A stretch of DNA of 64,000 nucleotides from NCBI GenBank assembly GCA_021904315.1, contig CM038908.1, forward strand, positions 33,160,001 through 33,224,000, written 5' to 3'. The position numbers and the translations under genes were made by a program. The DNA comes from Sphagnum magellanicum. Taxonomy: Eukaryota; Streptophyta; Sphagnopsida; Sphagnales; Sphagnaceae. Shown one piece after another: positions 11,178 to 23,877 of the stretch. The notes beneath the pieces were generated by a model, which saw nothing but the letters and a program-made list of their open reading frames with translations, was not told the DNA's origin and did not search any database. Numbering within the stretch: position 1 is the stretch's first letter; the number at the start of each line of letters is the position of its first letter.

Positions 11178-12887
11178 CACTACAAGAAAACAAGGTTTTT
11201 TTTACTGGGAAAATTGGTCAAAAGCTACCCCAAATGGCCTCTATCCAACTTGACCAAGGTGCCATCTTAAACAAATCATTTTGGACTTGACCATTTTGAC
11301 TGGGTCTTTTTGGTTGGCTTTTTTTACTATCTTTTTTACTAGTCAACAATATAATAATATATAACATAGATTATTATCTTTTTTTAATTATTAAATTTAG
11401 CTACCTACATTACCTAGTAATTAATGTACAAAATAAAATAAAATAATTTGCCTACCTACCTTATTTAGTCTAGGCCCCCTAAACTAGGTAACCTAGGCTA
11501 GGTGGCCAACTTTAGACCTACTTGCCTAGGTGGCATAAGCTAGCTATTTAAGCCACGTAAAGCCAAGGTAACCTAAGTAAGCAATGTTGTATGTGTGAAG
11601 ATTTGAACTCCACACCTCCATTTTGAAAAATCAGGTCTTTACCATTGGACTACTTTTATCATCATATTGTAATAAATTTGATTGATTTTTTTGTTTTGAT
11701 GTACATATTATAACATTCATCAATGAATTTCAATGTTTTTGTATTATTTATCTAAGTAAGAAATTATACCATGTATCGATCATCTACTTAGATAACATGT
11801 AGGTACCTACACCTAGTAAGCAAATACATGCTATTAACTCAATTAATAATTAATTAACTACAATTATTAAAAATGATTATTAATTATTATCAATTATAAT
11901 TATTAATAATTATGATTAATAATTCATTATTTCCTAAAAATGACTACATATTAACCATTAAATAACAATTATATACTACTAATAATAATTATTCAATATA
12001 AATGGCTGATTATTTAATATATTATTTGAATTATTAAAAATTAAAAATAATTACTTAATATTAATTATTTTTTAAAATTTTAATTACTGATTATTGGTTA
12101 TTTTATATTTACTAATTATTGATTATTTACTATGAATTAGTAATTATAAATTAATATATAGAAAATTATTATTAACTAAAAAATTAATTTAGAATAATCA
12201 CTTATCAATAATTATTAACAATTATATATTCAATAATATTAATTATTTTAAATTACTATCAAATATTAACCAAAAAATTTGATAAAATTGATAATTCAAT
12301 AACAATAATTAATTAATTAACAACTTGATGGATAAATTAGTTATTGATTATTAATTAACATTTTTTGGGTGACTAATTAATTATATGAAATATTAATCAT
12401 AAATTATTGAGTATTAACTTTCAATTTATTAAATACCAATTACTTAATGTACTAAATTTAAATACTTACACGTGCCTAAAGGTAGCATGTAAGTAGGCTA
12501 TTCAATTTTATAAGTACCTATTAGGTGTAACATGCTTAGCTTAGGGCCTACTAGTTATGAACTTAGGTTTGGTATGTACCTTAAATAAAATAAACTTGTA
12601 GGTTAAGTAGCCAAATTAATATGGTTGATTTGACTAAGTGTCAAATTAGAATGGCCATTGCATATGGTCAATTTGACTAACCCTTAGTCATCTTGATGGA
12701 TTTCTAGCCTTTTGACCAAACGTTTAATTTGTCACATGGTTCAAAATGTCACTTTAGTCAAATGTTTTAGTCAAAAGTAACTCTTGTTTTTCATGCTCCA
12801 AGCTTTTAGTCAAAATGACCACCCCTTAGTCAATGTGCACATTTTAATCAAGTTGGACCTTCTGAAAAGACACATTTTCCTGTAGTG
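11178..12887. mobile_element. 1.7 kb CACTA-like (En/Spm) non-autonomous element, TSD ATT
   Basis: It begins CACTACAAGAAAA and ends TTTTCCTGTAGTG, 13-bp inverted ends with one mismatch and the CACTA signature. The flanks are ATT at 11175-11177 and ATT at 12888-12890, the 3-bp target duplication expected of the superfamily. Subterminal motifs of the TTGACTAA/TTAGTCAAA type recur in both orientations within ~300 bp of each end. The interior holds AT-rich TAATTA runs, ACCTAGG/GTACCTAC phrases and a tRNA-like segment. No transposase is present. Confidence 0.85.
11590..11655 (-). repeat. tRNA-like segment (SINE-head-like) inside the CACTA-like element
   Basis: On the minus strand, TAGTCCAATGG (complement of 11642-11652) fits the Pol III box A consensus, and GTTCAAATC (complement of 11600-11608) fits box B. 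Spacing and intervening sequence (GGTAAAGACC..., GGAGGTGTGGA) resemble a tRNA D arm, anticodon arm and T arm. Flanking bases do not pair as an acceptor stem, so this is not called a tRNA gene. Confidence 0.5.
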
Positions 12888-12890
12888 ATT

Positions 12891-14321
12891 ACACATTTAT
12901 AAATATTTCTTGTAGCACATTCAAGACTTAATCAACGTTAATATCATGAAAACCAATTAGTGAATTTTATAGTATTCAATATAACAAGTGGTTGATAAAT
13001 TAGACATACTAATAATGTGGATTTCTTTCATGTACAACTTGTGAAATGGTTTTTTCAAAACATCATATGCATTTTCCATGAAAGATTGACGTCTTTTGTG
13101 TTTCTTTAAACATCTCAAGAATGTTGTGCTTTCCATCCCCATGTGGTCTCATCAATCATAGCAATAAAGGGTACAACCCTAATTATTTCATAGTAAATAG
13201 GGAATTACACCTTCTTGACCTCTTTCTAGACAAAAAATTTCATGATATTAAGCTTGAAAGTAAAACCTAGACTTCTTAATAAATCTAAAGTTGTTGACAC
13301 TATTTGAAAACCCAACAAACAAACAATAAATTGGTCTACACCAACTTGACAAATCACACTATATCCTTTAATATTATGATAACATTAATTTTCGTTAAAG
13401 GTTTTTAGAAACCTTTGATATAAAGTGTAAAGGAACTACCAAAGTGATTCCAAACACTTTAAATAATAATATGAATTCCATTAAATCTAATCCAATTAAA
13501 GAACTTGATATAGTATTCAAAAGTTGTTTAAAAAGGTTACAAGATAAGACCTTAAATTGTTGAATTTGGATGAGTTTTGAGGATGTTATTAACTCTTGAA
13601 ATTTTGAGAATCATAACTTGGCAAAATTTGACTCTTGATTTGCAACTCTCACATTTTTGCCATTTCAATGCAGTTTTTACTAAAAGTTATAAAATATGTT
13701 ATAAGGAGGAAGGGTGGTGCCTCCTCCCAAGTTTTATTTATGTTGGAATTAAGTGAATACATTCACGAGCTTATGGCCAGTCATTGAACCAAAACAAACC
13801 ACCCTCTTGTTTTGTTTGTGTGGTTGGATATGTCCATGACCTCAACTTGAGGAGCTCATTTTAATCCCATCCCAAAACTTTTACACCCTTTTTCTTATTG
13901 ATACTTAAGGACTTTGCCTTAGGTTTTGTATTTTGTTGCTAAACTAGATTAGGGAGGTTTTTTACAATTAATACCATTTGACAAACTTAAGGGAGTGCAT
14001 CACAAAATATCTTGAATATGACATCAAATATTATGATGACCTTTCTAATGATAATAGAGATAGTCCATTAACCAATAACAAACAATTCACTATAAATTAA
14101 AAGATTACCACCTTAAGCAAATATGCTTAAAACACATGGCATTTGCGTGTTAACTAAGATAAGAAATTTGTATTTCACCATTAGAAAAACTGCCTTCTAT
14201 TTCTTGTTGTTTGTGACTAAAAATGTTATTTGCTACTATTATAGTTACAAAAATATTAACAAATGACAATTTGAGTCACAAATAACAAGTTGTAAATGAC
14301 AAATTTTCTTCTAATGTTTTG
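12891..14321. other. AT-rich stretch; possible copia gag N-terminal remnant, otherwise nothing seen
   Basis: The first 300 bp to the right of the CACTA-like element should hold the N-terminal gag of copia copy 1, but decay is too advanced to recognise it. The rest has no gene, LTR or clear repeat. Confidence 0.3.
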
Positions 14322-14520
14322 TAACATGCCTACAAATCAAAAGCTTCAATTCATCAATAATATTTAATGATTTTTTTTCTCATTATGGATTTATGGAAAC
14401 ATTGTTCATAAAACATGCCTATGAATCCAAAGTTTCAACTCATCAACGATATTAAACGAGGTTTATTTTTCTCATTATGAACTTATGGAAACATTGTTCA
14501 TAAAACATGTTAATGAATCA
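14322..14520. repeat. ~91-bp tandem repeat, about two copies
   Basis: AACATGCCTA, then CTTCAA.TCATCAA.ATATT and TTATGGAAACATTGTTCATAAA recur with a period of about 91 bp, starting near 14322 and 14413. A third partial start is at 14504. A related phrase near 14677 hints that the array once continued to the right. Confidence 0.6.
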
Positions 14521-14959
14521 AAAACACTACTACAAAATGTGTGTATAGTCCACTAGTCCATGTTCACTAAGTTAATGAATTCATTATTTTTTAATTAGTC
14601 TTTGTTTACTAAAACCAGTGAATTCACTCAAAATCTAATGAAATCACTTTGGCATACAAGGACACCTTTTATTGTTAAGTTTCCATTCATCAACAATATT
14701 AGGTCTATTATGAGTTTTAAAATTGACTTGCAATCAATTTTAATTTCCACCTTAAGTTATTTTTGGTTATTCTACCTTATCCTAAATTATTTTACCCCAA
14801 CGTATCTTCAATTATCCAAACCTATGTTATTCTTGATTATTATAACATATTCCACCTTAGTCCATTTTAGGTTATTTTACTTGATGATATTATTGATTAT
14901 TATAAACTATTCCACCCTAGGCAATTTAAGGTTTTTTAGGCAATTCGACATCAAACTAT

Positions 14960-15515
14960 TGTAACGGGCACAAAAATAACCAAGTCTATAAATATTTCTT
15001 TAACCAAAATGAGAACATGAACATGCTTAATTCCAAATCTAGATTGTGAAACAAGAAAAAACAAAAATAATAACACAACATGTGCAAAATAAAATCCAAC
15101 AAAATTTTATTATAAGAACGAAACAAAAACATAACAATCTCATGACAAGAAAACATACCCAAAATTGGTGTTGAACAAATTAAAGGTAATTAAAGGTCCT
15201 ATTTTTATTTATACCCTTTGGGACCTAATTCAAAAAAGCCACCATGGAAGTTTCATCCCCATGTGTGGCCCCATGTTTATGCATGTGACCCATGATGGAT
15301 TAAAATTGAATTAAAAATGAATTAATAGTGAACTAAAAGTTAACTGAACTAAAAATTAACTAAAGGTGAATTAACATTTAATTAAAGGTGAATTAATAGT
15401 TAATTAAAAGTGAACTAAATTGACAACTAACTAAAAATGAATTGATAGTGAATTAAGAGTGTGATGTTGGTGATGATGCTTGTGACATCACCTCCCTTTT
15501 TAGAAACATGTTCCA
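14960..15515 (-). repeat. 3' LTR of the gypsy element
   Basis: It starts TGTAACGGGCAC on the plus strand and shares long phrases with the right-hand LTR, such as CATACCCAAAATTGGTGTTG, TAATTAAAGGT and GTGTGGCCC. The inner boundary is uncertain: aligning with the right LTR suggests ...TGTTCCA at 15515. An alternative end at 15487 would place a polypurine-like AAAAAGGGAGGTGA just outside. Confidence 0.7.
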
Positions 15516-15539
15516 CATGGAGCGACCTTGGGTTTGTTT

Positions 15540-16440
15540 AAATAATGTCAATGAAATTCTTTCACTTTCTCCATGGCATTTGAGAGGTGTTTAATTGGTT
15601 TTCAAGTGCGTTCACTAATGTCATAACCTTTCCAATGGATGAGATATTGCAATTGTCAATTGGACAACTTAAAGTCGAAGATCTCCTCCACTTCATAATC
15701 TTGTTCACCATTGACTTCTATTGGTGAAGGTGGTTTTGAAACCCATCATGGGATCATGGATGCATAATAAGGTTCCAATAAGGAAACATAAAACATTGGA
15801 TGGATCTTCATGGAGTTTGGAAGCTTGAATTGGAAGGCCATAACATTGATTTGTTTCATGATGATGAATGTACCAAATGTTTAGTAGTCCAATTTCTCCA
15901 AATGCCAAGTTGTTTTAATGTGTTGTTGAAGTAAAACTTGGTTTTTGACCTTGAAATTTGGTTGATCCTTATGATGGACATTAGCATTTCCTTGTACCGT
16001 TTTTGTGTATCCTCAAGGTTGGATACAAGTTGTGCTCAAATGTTTGCCAACCACATGGCTATCACGATGTTGTGCACACCTTGGATGTCAAACTTGGGGT
16101 GGAAAACATGATTTGCAAATAAAGGGGTTGGTTGTGTTGATGAATGCACTATATGTTGTACATACACAAATTCCACCATGGACAAGTGGTCTAGGGCCAA
16201 TTATCTTGATGATGATTGGTTGTGCATTGTAAATATTGCTTTAGGATTTGATTGACCCATTTTATTTGTTCATTCGTTTACGGGTGGAAGGTCGATGATA
16301 ACTTCACCTTCACACCTAATAGTTCACAAAGTCACTTCCAAAACTTGAATGTAGATTAAGGTCCATGATCAAAAATAATATCTTCGAGAAGGCCATGACA
16401 CTAAAAAACATGTTCAAAAAATAACTTGGCTATTTTTTTG
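15540..16440 (-). pseudogene. gypsy integrase C-terminal half and chromodomain, broken
   Basis: The minus strand reads GLLEDIIFDHGP, then CELLGVKVKLSSTFHP from the integrase core, followed by KIHPMFYVSLLEPYYASMIP, the standard pre-chromodomain segment. The chromodomain reads YEVEEIFDF, then QLQYLIHWKGYDISERT near the element's end. Several in-frame stops and at least one frame change are present. The chromodomain aromatic residues (Y, W) are still recognisable. Confidence 0.8.
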
Positions 16441-16451
16441 CCAATTATCAA

Positions 16452-19400
16452 TAGGGGAAAAAAGGCATTTTCTAACTAACTGATTTTTTACTACATGTTC
16501 TCTTCAACTTTGTTTTGATTACACAATAATATTTATTTAAAAAAATTCCACTTGGATGGGATGGTATATCAAATGAGTTGATGTGTTAATTAGTTTGGTA
16601 AATGTATGACATTAACCATTAATGGGTGTTGATCGTAAAAATATTTTTAAAAATAAAATATAACACAATTGAAGAGTAGTTGAGAATTCCATTTTGCCAT
16701 GACATTATGCCACGTCAAGTCATTTGCTTGACTATTTTGCTGGACCTTGTTTTTGAATGGATGAAAGAAGGATATTGATGGATGAAATATTGCATGCATT
16801 TTGAACTATACTTCAACTTTAATTATTAGTAATTATACCTTACCCACATATTACCTACCCACCTACCTACTTATCATTACTTACACCCTACGTACATGTT
16901 ACCTATTTACCTACCTTTATTTAAATGCAATAGGAGGTCCCTAGGTAAATAATAGGTAGATTCGTTAAATCAAATGTAGGTAAGTAGGTTACTTAAACTA
17001 GTTAGGTATGAGTAGATAGGTATTAAGTAACTAGGTAACTAAGCAAGGCTTTTAGGTAGGTACCTACTTGATTTTTATTTAATCATGGTGTCACGACTCA
17101 CAACCTACCTACTTATACGTACCTAAATAACTCACAACCTATCTATATTAACTTATTACTACTTACCTAGGTCTACATAGACTTTAAGTTAAGTAAGGAA
17201 GCTAATTAGACCTAGGTTAGGATAGCTAACTAGATTAAGCAAATTAGTTTAGCTTAGCAAGGGTTCAATTTTGTGATATAAAATAATTGGTATATAATTT
17301 TATGGCATTTTACATATTCATCAAAATGCCACAAAATTAAAATTATATTATTTATAATGTTTTAAATTATATCATAAAATGTTATTCATTTGAATGATTC
17401 CATTTATGCCATTAAGTGATATATATATAAAATTATGAATGGATGGTATGACATAATAGTGGTGGTAATGTGTTGGTAGGAAATTCAAAATTTGAATTAT
17501 AGTTGAAAACTACTTGAAATGAATCAACTTGCATAGTTGAAAGTTAGTTGACATCCCAATTATAACCACATATTTCATCCATCCATGGATGAAGGGACTA
17601 CCTTTATATAACATTGTCATTCACTTTGAGCTTTCTTTGCCCTATAGTTTGATTTTTTTTTCCTTGTTTACAATTTGTTTTGTTTTATTTTATTTTTCTG
17701 TATGCCCAACTTATGTTTAGAAGTTTAAATCATGTAGTTTAATATCAATTCAAGTGAGTGCATCATGCCTTTTGCATGTGAGGAATTTCAAGTTTTTCAT
17801 TTTGGGGTTATTGTTAAGTTGTTTCCTTTTTTATCATGTTCAAATTCTTTTTCCTTATTTTCATTACATTTTTTTAAAAAACTTATTAAGCACATTAAGG
17901 TCATATGGTGTCAATGCAAGTGGACATGAATAACATGGGGAGACAAGCTTATGGAATTCAGAAGCCACCACCACACATGCTTCTTACAATTGCAGGTGTT
18001 TAAAACCTCTTTTCTTTTTAAAAAAAAATTCTCTTTACAAAGATATTTCTTCTTTTATTTCTCCACCATGTTACCTTTAGTTAAATTACTTTTAGCTAGG
18101 TGTTTTTTTGAATTCTTGTTGGTTTTTTTTTTCAAATAGGTTTTTAAAAAAACTTTCATTAAGGTAATTAGGTTGGTTTTAGTACATTTAAGCACTTAGG
18201 GTAGTCTAGATCCAAGGTGAAGGCTCTTTTGTTTTTAATGTCTAAGAAAATGTTGAACCCCTCCTCTTGGCGCATCTAAGGCACTAAAAATTGTCAAAAA
18301 TAGATTAGAAATGACAAAGTTATAGCCCCCCAAAGTAGGGGGGGTCAAGAACTCAAAACAACAGCCACAATCAGTTCTTTAACACTCAAAAATTTCCCTG
18401 TACGTTGTTTTATTGTTATTACAATTCAAGATTATTTGTAGAACTTAAGGTGGTGCTCCTATAACATTTTAAATCATTTAAAATGAAGAAGAAATAAGAA
18501 AGTTATGAGCTTTGAAAGTAGGAAGGGTCCAAATAATTTTTTTTTAGAAAAAACGTGTTTTGTAATTATGAAAGTTTTTTTCTTCAATTCTCATTGATTT
18601 TTCTTCTTTTCCAGTTCCAAAACAAAGACTTGGGCAATGAAAGCTAAACTTATGAACCTTTTTAACCATCAATGCAAATAAGGTTTTGATTATGTTTGTT
18701 TTAGTGAACTACTTTCGACTAAGTTAATTTTTATTATATGTTGATTGGGTTCAATTAGATTTCAATTAGGTTTTAACTATGTTTGTTGATTATGATAAGG
18801 TAAACCTATGATGTGTGCCATTTTTGTTTGTTATTTAGTTATAATTTTTCTAGATCTCAAAGTGTTTTTTTGGGTCAAACTTCTTTATTTTTTAGTAGTA
18901 AACAATGATATTTTATTGATTTTTAATGTGTGCAATAAATGAAAAATCAAATTTTTTGATGCATTATAACTTAAATTCCTATTAAGTTTTCTCATTTCTA
19001 ACAATTTCCATTTTCTTTAATTCAAAAATGTAAAGTGTAGCTATGAATAAGTCAAAAGACATGGTCCAACAAGGCAATAATCCAAAACATATCAACAACA
19101 AGTTCACACCATTAGTGCATAAACATAAGACAACCACCTTATAGGAGAGTCATTTCATTGTTCCAATAAATGTTTGATTAATAACATTAGCATTTTCGAG
19201 ATATAGATGGGACCATTTCCTACATGGGAACAATGTTTCCTTGCATAATTTTCAAATTATCATGGGTTTTGCATTTTTAGTTGATAATGTATAGGTAGAC
19301 AATGTTTTTATTATGGTTTGATTTTCTTTAGTTAATTTTAGCTAGGTGTATTATCCCCATAGTCTAGCTTTAGTAGTTTTATAATTGTGACTATAATTTG

Positions 19401-20207
19401 TGTAGACTTGTAATCTCAATTACATTTCAATTAATTTACATAAATTTTGACTTATTTTCAACATATTTTCAACTTTCTTTCAACTACTTTGTAGTTGATA
19501 TCTCTACTTTGCTTCAACTTCACATATATTGGATGACCTACAAACAACAAGATGCCATGTGTCATGCAAGTGTGTAACATAAGTGTCCACGTGGCACAAT
19601 ATCATATGTTAACATTTTCAATAAATCAATAATTTCAAGATTTTGAAACCATACACATGGCACACATCAAATAATTTAGTTTGATGCTGGACCACGAATG
19701 TCCATGTGACATGTGTCAATGTTCCATTGGTTATAATATAATTGAATAATAATCAAAAATTTAAAATTCCATGCCTTTCCTTAATGACATGACATGTGCC
19801 AATGCTACATTGGTTGTAATATAATTGAAAGATAGTCGTAATTCCAATTCCACACCCTTAAATGACATGACATGTAGATGGATGAAGTTAATCAATTGAT
19901 TTGTGGCCAACATGGAGTCAATTAGGTCCAATTAGCACTTTACAGTTGAAATGTTATGTTGATTAAAATGTATGTTGTTTTCAACTAAAATGTTGTCACT
20001 TCAACATTAACCCACAAATTGACACGTTTACGTTGTTTTCAATTATGTTGCAGGGTCGATTCAACATTGTTCACTATTTTGGAAATTAATTGACAATGTC
20101 ATTTTTGAGTTGCAAAAACATTTTGTAGTTGAAAATGATGTTTTCAACTATAAATGACAAGTGAGAAGTAGTTGAAAACATAGTTAAAAAATGGGGTTTT
20201 TCTCTTA
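16452..20207. mobile_element. 3.76 kb TIR insertion splitting the gypsy integrase
   Basis: The left end TAGGGGAAAAAAGGCATTTT, continuing CTAACTA, is mirrored at 20181-20207 by the inverse of TAAGAGAAAAACCCCATTTT, continuing TTAACTA. Integrase sequence stops at [10 protein letters not shown] on one side and resumes with the catalytic-core segment on the other, so the insertion is well placed. The interior lacks a transposase. It holds TAGTTGAAAAC-type motifs near the ends and a block of ACCTACC phrases at 16850-17250. No target duplication was resolved beyond a possible TA. Confidence 0.6.
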
Positions 20208-20214
20208 ATGTATT

Positions 20215-20760
20215 ATTTTATTGTAAGGAATGAAATGAGCCATTTTCATCATGCAATCCACCACCACCAAAATGGAATCAAATGAATCAAAAAGTGGGAG
20301 ATCCGTGACGAAGTCCATGGAAATGGGTGACCATGGCGATGGAGGGATAGGCAACGACTAAAGGAACCCATGTGGTTAATGGCAAAGATTCTTTACACAT
20401 GCACAAACATTACATAATCCAACAAACTCTTTCACATACTTCCACATTTGTGGCCACTAATAGTCACAAGACATTAATTCCATGGTCTTGCTAAATCCGA
20501 AATGACTTGTAACCAAAACATTGTGTCTAACTATTTGGAGAACTTGAAGTTGAGCAAGACCATCAAGTAAGTACAAAAGCCCATTATGATATAATAAACC
20601 ATCATGAAATTTGATTTTGTCAGAATGGCTTAAAATTGGATTTGAATTCTTCAATTGATTTCGAATAACATCAGCAAAAGGATATTCCAACAACTTCTCA
20701 CGAATGAAAACAAAAATTAATTTGTCATCAAGAGTCATAGTTAATGTTTTGAAGGTGTTG
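20215..20760 (-). pseudogene. gypsy integrase N-terminal part and linker, broken
   Basis: The minus strand encodes RHNVLVTSHFGFSKTMELM, then CDYWWPQMWKYVKEFVGLCN, the HHCC zinc-binding region (H...H...C..C). It continues with [13 protein letters not shown] and [20 protein letters not shown], the first catalytic-Asp region. The TIR insertion interrupts the core directly after this. Confidence 0.8.
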
Positions 20761-20795
20761 TCAACTTCAACTCCCCAAAAAAAAGGTTGATCCTT

Positions 20796-21720
20796 TCAAA
20801 TCAAACAAGTAAAAAGGGCCATTATCATAGAATAATGGGAAATGAAACGTTGATCAAAGTTAACGAATCTAAGAAAACATCGAACATCACAAATAAAAAT
20901 CGGGGTAGTCCAACGAACAATGGTTTGAACTTTGTGAAGATCCATGCCAATGTCATCCCAAGAGATGATATAAACTAAAATTTCCATTTTAGATTGATAG
21001 AATTCACATTTATCCAATTTGGCAAAAAGTTCGACTTCCTAGAGCTTTTCCAAGACAAAATGTACATGGTGCTTGTGGTCCTCCATGTTTTTTGAGAAAA
21101 TAAGGATGTCATCGATGTAACAAATCATGAAATCATCCAAGTACTCATGAAAAACATCATTCATTATATGTTGAAATATAACATGTGTAAGGCCAAAAGG
21201 CATCACAATGTATTCAAAATGGCCATGACGTGTTCAAAATGTCATTTTCCATTCATCACCTTTTCAATATGCACCAAATTGTATGCTCCACATAAATCAA
21301 TCTTGGTGTATATCTTGGCATGATTTAATTGGTCCAACAATCTTGAGATTAAGGGCACATAGTATCCATTCTTAATTATGAATCAATTCAATCTATGATA
21401 ATCAACACACAATCACAAAAGAACCATCCTTTTTTTTAACAAAGAGGATAGGGGCATTAGTTGGAGATTTAGAATGCCAAATGAACCCTTTCTCAAGATT
21501 ATCATAAATGTATTCATGAAAAGTTGCAAGTTCATTTTGTGACAAGTTATAGATGGGTCCGAATGGAGGTTGTGCTCCTTCCTCAAGATCAATGGTGCCA
21601 TCATATGGACAATGTTCCAATAGGGTGTTAACGTCCTTTTCAAACACATCTTTGAATATACTAGGAAAAAATGTCATGACAAGTTGATTCAACATCTGAT
21701 CTGGGAATAACATAAATTAG
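20796..21720 (-). pseudogene. gypsy reverse transcriptase / RNase H start, broken
   Basis: The complement of 21402-21713 reads YDGTIDLEEGAQPPFGPIYN, then NLEKGFIWHSKSPTNAPILF and VKKKDGSF, the RT entry region. The catalytic YIDD lies on the complement of 21108-21119 and is followed by ILIFSKNMEDH. The complement of 20796-21017 gives KCEFYQSKMEILVYIIS, then FLRFVNFDQRFISHYS, the thumb/RNase H connection. Frames change between blocks and stops occur. Confidence 0.85.
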
Positions 21721-22189
21721 GAATGAATCTCCTTTCTTGGCATTGTAAATGGAAACCTTTGCCCCTATAAATAATGATTTACAACACTTGGGTTTTTGCG
21801 TACCACTAATTTATTTTTTTGTTGAAGGTCATACATGCCTTTGTCTTCATGCTTCTTTTCAAGTGCATGACATGTGCGATCATGAATTTCACCATACATC
21901 CTTGTGATGAAGGTTTCACATTCTGGAATCTCATGCTTGAATATTTCAAAATGAAACCTCCTCGTACGTTAATCCACTTCTGGATTATGTAAAGTAAATT
22001 AAAACAACTTAATGATGATAGGATTTTTCAAAGAAGAAATGACATTGATAAAAAATGACCTTGCTAGTGTGAGAACCAATGGCAAAATCTAATGTTGTGG
22101 TTTCATGTGTGACAGCTCTTGACGAAAGACTTCGACCATCAATGACCTCAATTGGCATTGGTGGATATTCTTCTTTACCAATGCCATTT

Positions 22190-23310
22190 GTATTGCTACA
22201 CTAACTTTTTGTCAATAAAACATGTTGAATCACTAGAATCAAGAAATGCTTGAGCCTCCATTGTCACCAGCTTATTATGTTTTATAGTGATAATTGGTAC
22301 CAAAAAACATGGTGTTAGATCCGAAGATAGATTGGGACCATTTATATTACATGATGCATCCGGATCCAACTTCATGGTCCCTATGAGACTAGACATGCTT
22401 GTTTTCCGACTCTTTTGATTGGGAGTTGGTAATAGAGGTGGCACGTGCTACATGTTGACCACACTTTGGACATTCGCAAGCAACATGACCTAGTTTTCCA
22501 CGATATAAACAAAAATTGTTTGTATGTCGATGTTACTTTTCCTATTCCATGAGGGGCTTGAATCATTTTTTATCAATATGCATGGGGTCATCCTTTGGCA
22601 AAATTGCCAAAGGTTGAGGTGGCGTGACATGTGCAAAATTTTGTTCTATTACCAATGTTAATTCCCAACACCTTTCTTGTTGACATTTGAAAAATCTATT
22701 GTCACATCGAACAACTTACACAATGGCTTGATTTAAAGTTGAAAGGTTTGGCATGGCGAATAACAAATCCTTCATATCATTACATAGTCCAAATTAGTTT
22801 ATGAGTGTTGTTTCATCCCATGAAATGTCATAAGTTGATTACCTAAAATTTGATGCATACACTACTATTGAGAATGATCCTTAGTGGAGAGATTGTAGCT
22901 TGGTGGTGGATGTGTGATCCTTGTCCAAATACCCAAACATGGCACTAAACTCCTCAATGACTAAAGGATTGGTGTTCCAACAAAGGTGCAAACCAAGCAA
23001 AGGCCATGCATGACAATAGAGTGCCAAGGATTCTAACTGGGGTTGAATTAATTAAATACCAATGAAGATGAAATCAGATGATTAAACAAACTTTGTTGAC
23101 AAAACCTTGAAACTTTCACCGTGAACCATCAAACTTGTCAAACAAATTGATTTGCAGCTCCTTTGGTTGGGGTTGGGTTGTGAAAACACATCCCAAAAAT
23201 GTTGAACCTTGATTGTTTTGGAGATGAACAACAAATTCATAGAATGTTTGATTTTTTTATTGTATAAAGGACATTAAGGATTTTTTCCACGGATATAGAA
23301 ACTTCTTCCT
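22190..23310 (-). pseudogene. gypsy gag, zinc knuckle and protease, broken
   Basis: From right to left on the minus strand: gag remnants (MPNLSTLNQAIVQVVR), DDPMHIDKK.FKPLME, and a knuckle reading CLYRGKLGHVACEC in which the expected second Cys is Arg. The protease segment reads AQAFLDSSDSTCFID, where the usual D-S-G active-site triad is D-S-S. The two altered key positions and in-frame stops show decay. Confidence 0.75.
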
Positions 23311-23390
23311 AGATGTGGGCATCATTTTTTAAAAAAAGGAAAACAAAAACAAATACAACGAAAATAGGTTTGATGGGAATCTATTCAAAC

Positions 23391-23877
23391 TATAACGGAC
23401 ACAAAAACAAATTAAGTTTACAAGATTTCCTAAACCAAGATGAAAACATGAGTAGGCTTAGTTTCAAATCTAGCACACAAAACAAAAAAAAAAAGAATAA
23501 GAACACAACATGTGTAAGAAACAAATTCAATAAGATTTTATTGCAATAACAAAATAAGAATAAAACAAGGTTGTGAAAAGAAAACATACCCAAAATTGGT
23601 GTTGAATAGACTAAAAGTAATTAAAGGTAATTAAAGGTTCTACCTTTCTTTACACCTTTTGGGGATTTAATTCAAAGAAACCACCAGGGAAACTTCATTT
23701 CCGTGTGTGGCCCATGACAACCCATGTGGCCCATGATTGAACTAAAAGTGAATTAAAAGTGAGCTAATAGTTAATTGAGAGTGAATTGATAGTGATCTAA
23801 GAATGTGATGTCGACGATGATGTTAGCGATGATGTTCGCAATGATGTTAACAATGTCATTTGTGAAAAATATTTTCA
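23391..23877 (-). repeat. 5' LTR of the gypsy element
   Basis: This is the direct partner of 14960-15515. The terminal TG on the plus-strand side has mutated to TA (TATAACGGACAC), and the other end is ...TTTTCA, directly followed by the ACTAT duplication. I could not recognise a tRNA primer-binding site beside it. Confidence 0.7.

Larger units (their letters stand above)
14960..23877 (-). mobile_element. Decayed Ty3/gypsy chromovirus with LTRs and TSD ACTAT
   Basis: Two directly repeated, diverged LTRs flank gag, protease, RT, RNase H, integrase and a chromodomain, all on the minus strand. Five-base flanks ACTAT at 14955-14959 and 23878-23882 match exactly. The integrase is split by a 3.8 kb TIR element. 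All domains contain stops or frameshifts, and LTR divergence (roughly a quarter of positions by eye) implies an old insertion. Chromoviruses direct integration through the C-terminal chromodomain. Confidence 0.85.

Noticed and set aside
11590-11655. A functional tRNA gene
   Set aside because: Box A and B fit, but flanking bases do not form an acceptor stem and the anticodon arm is poor.
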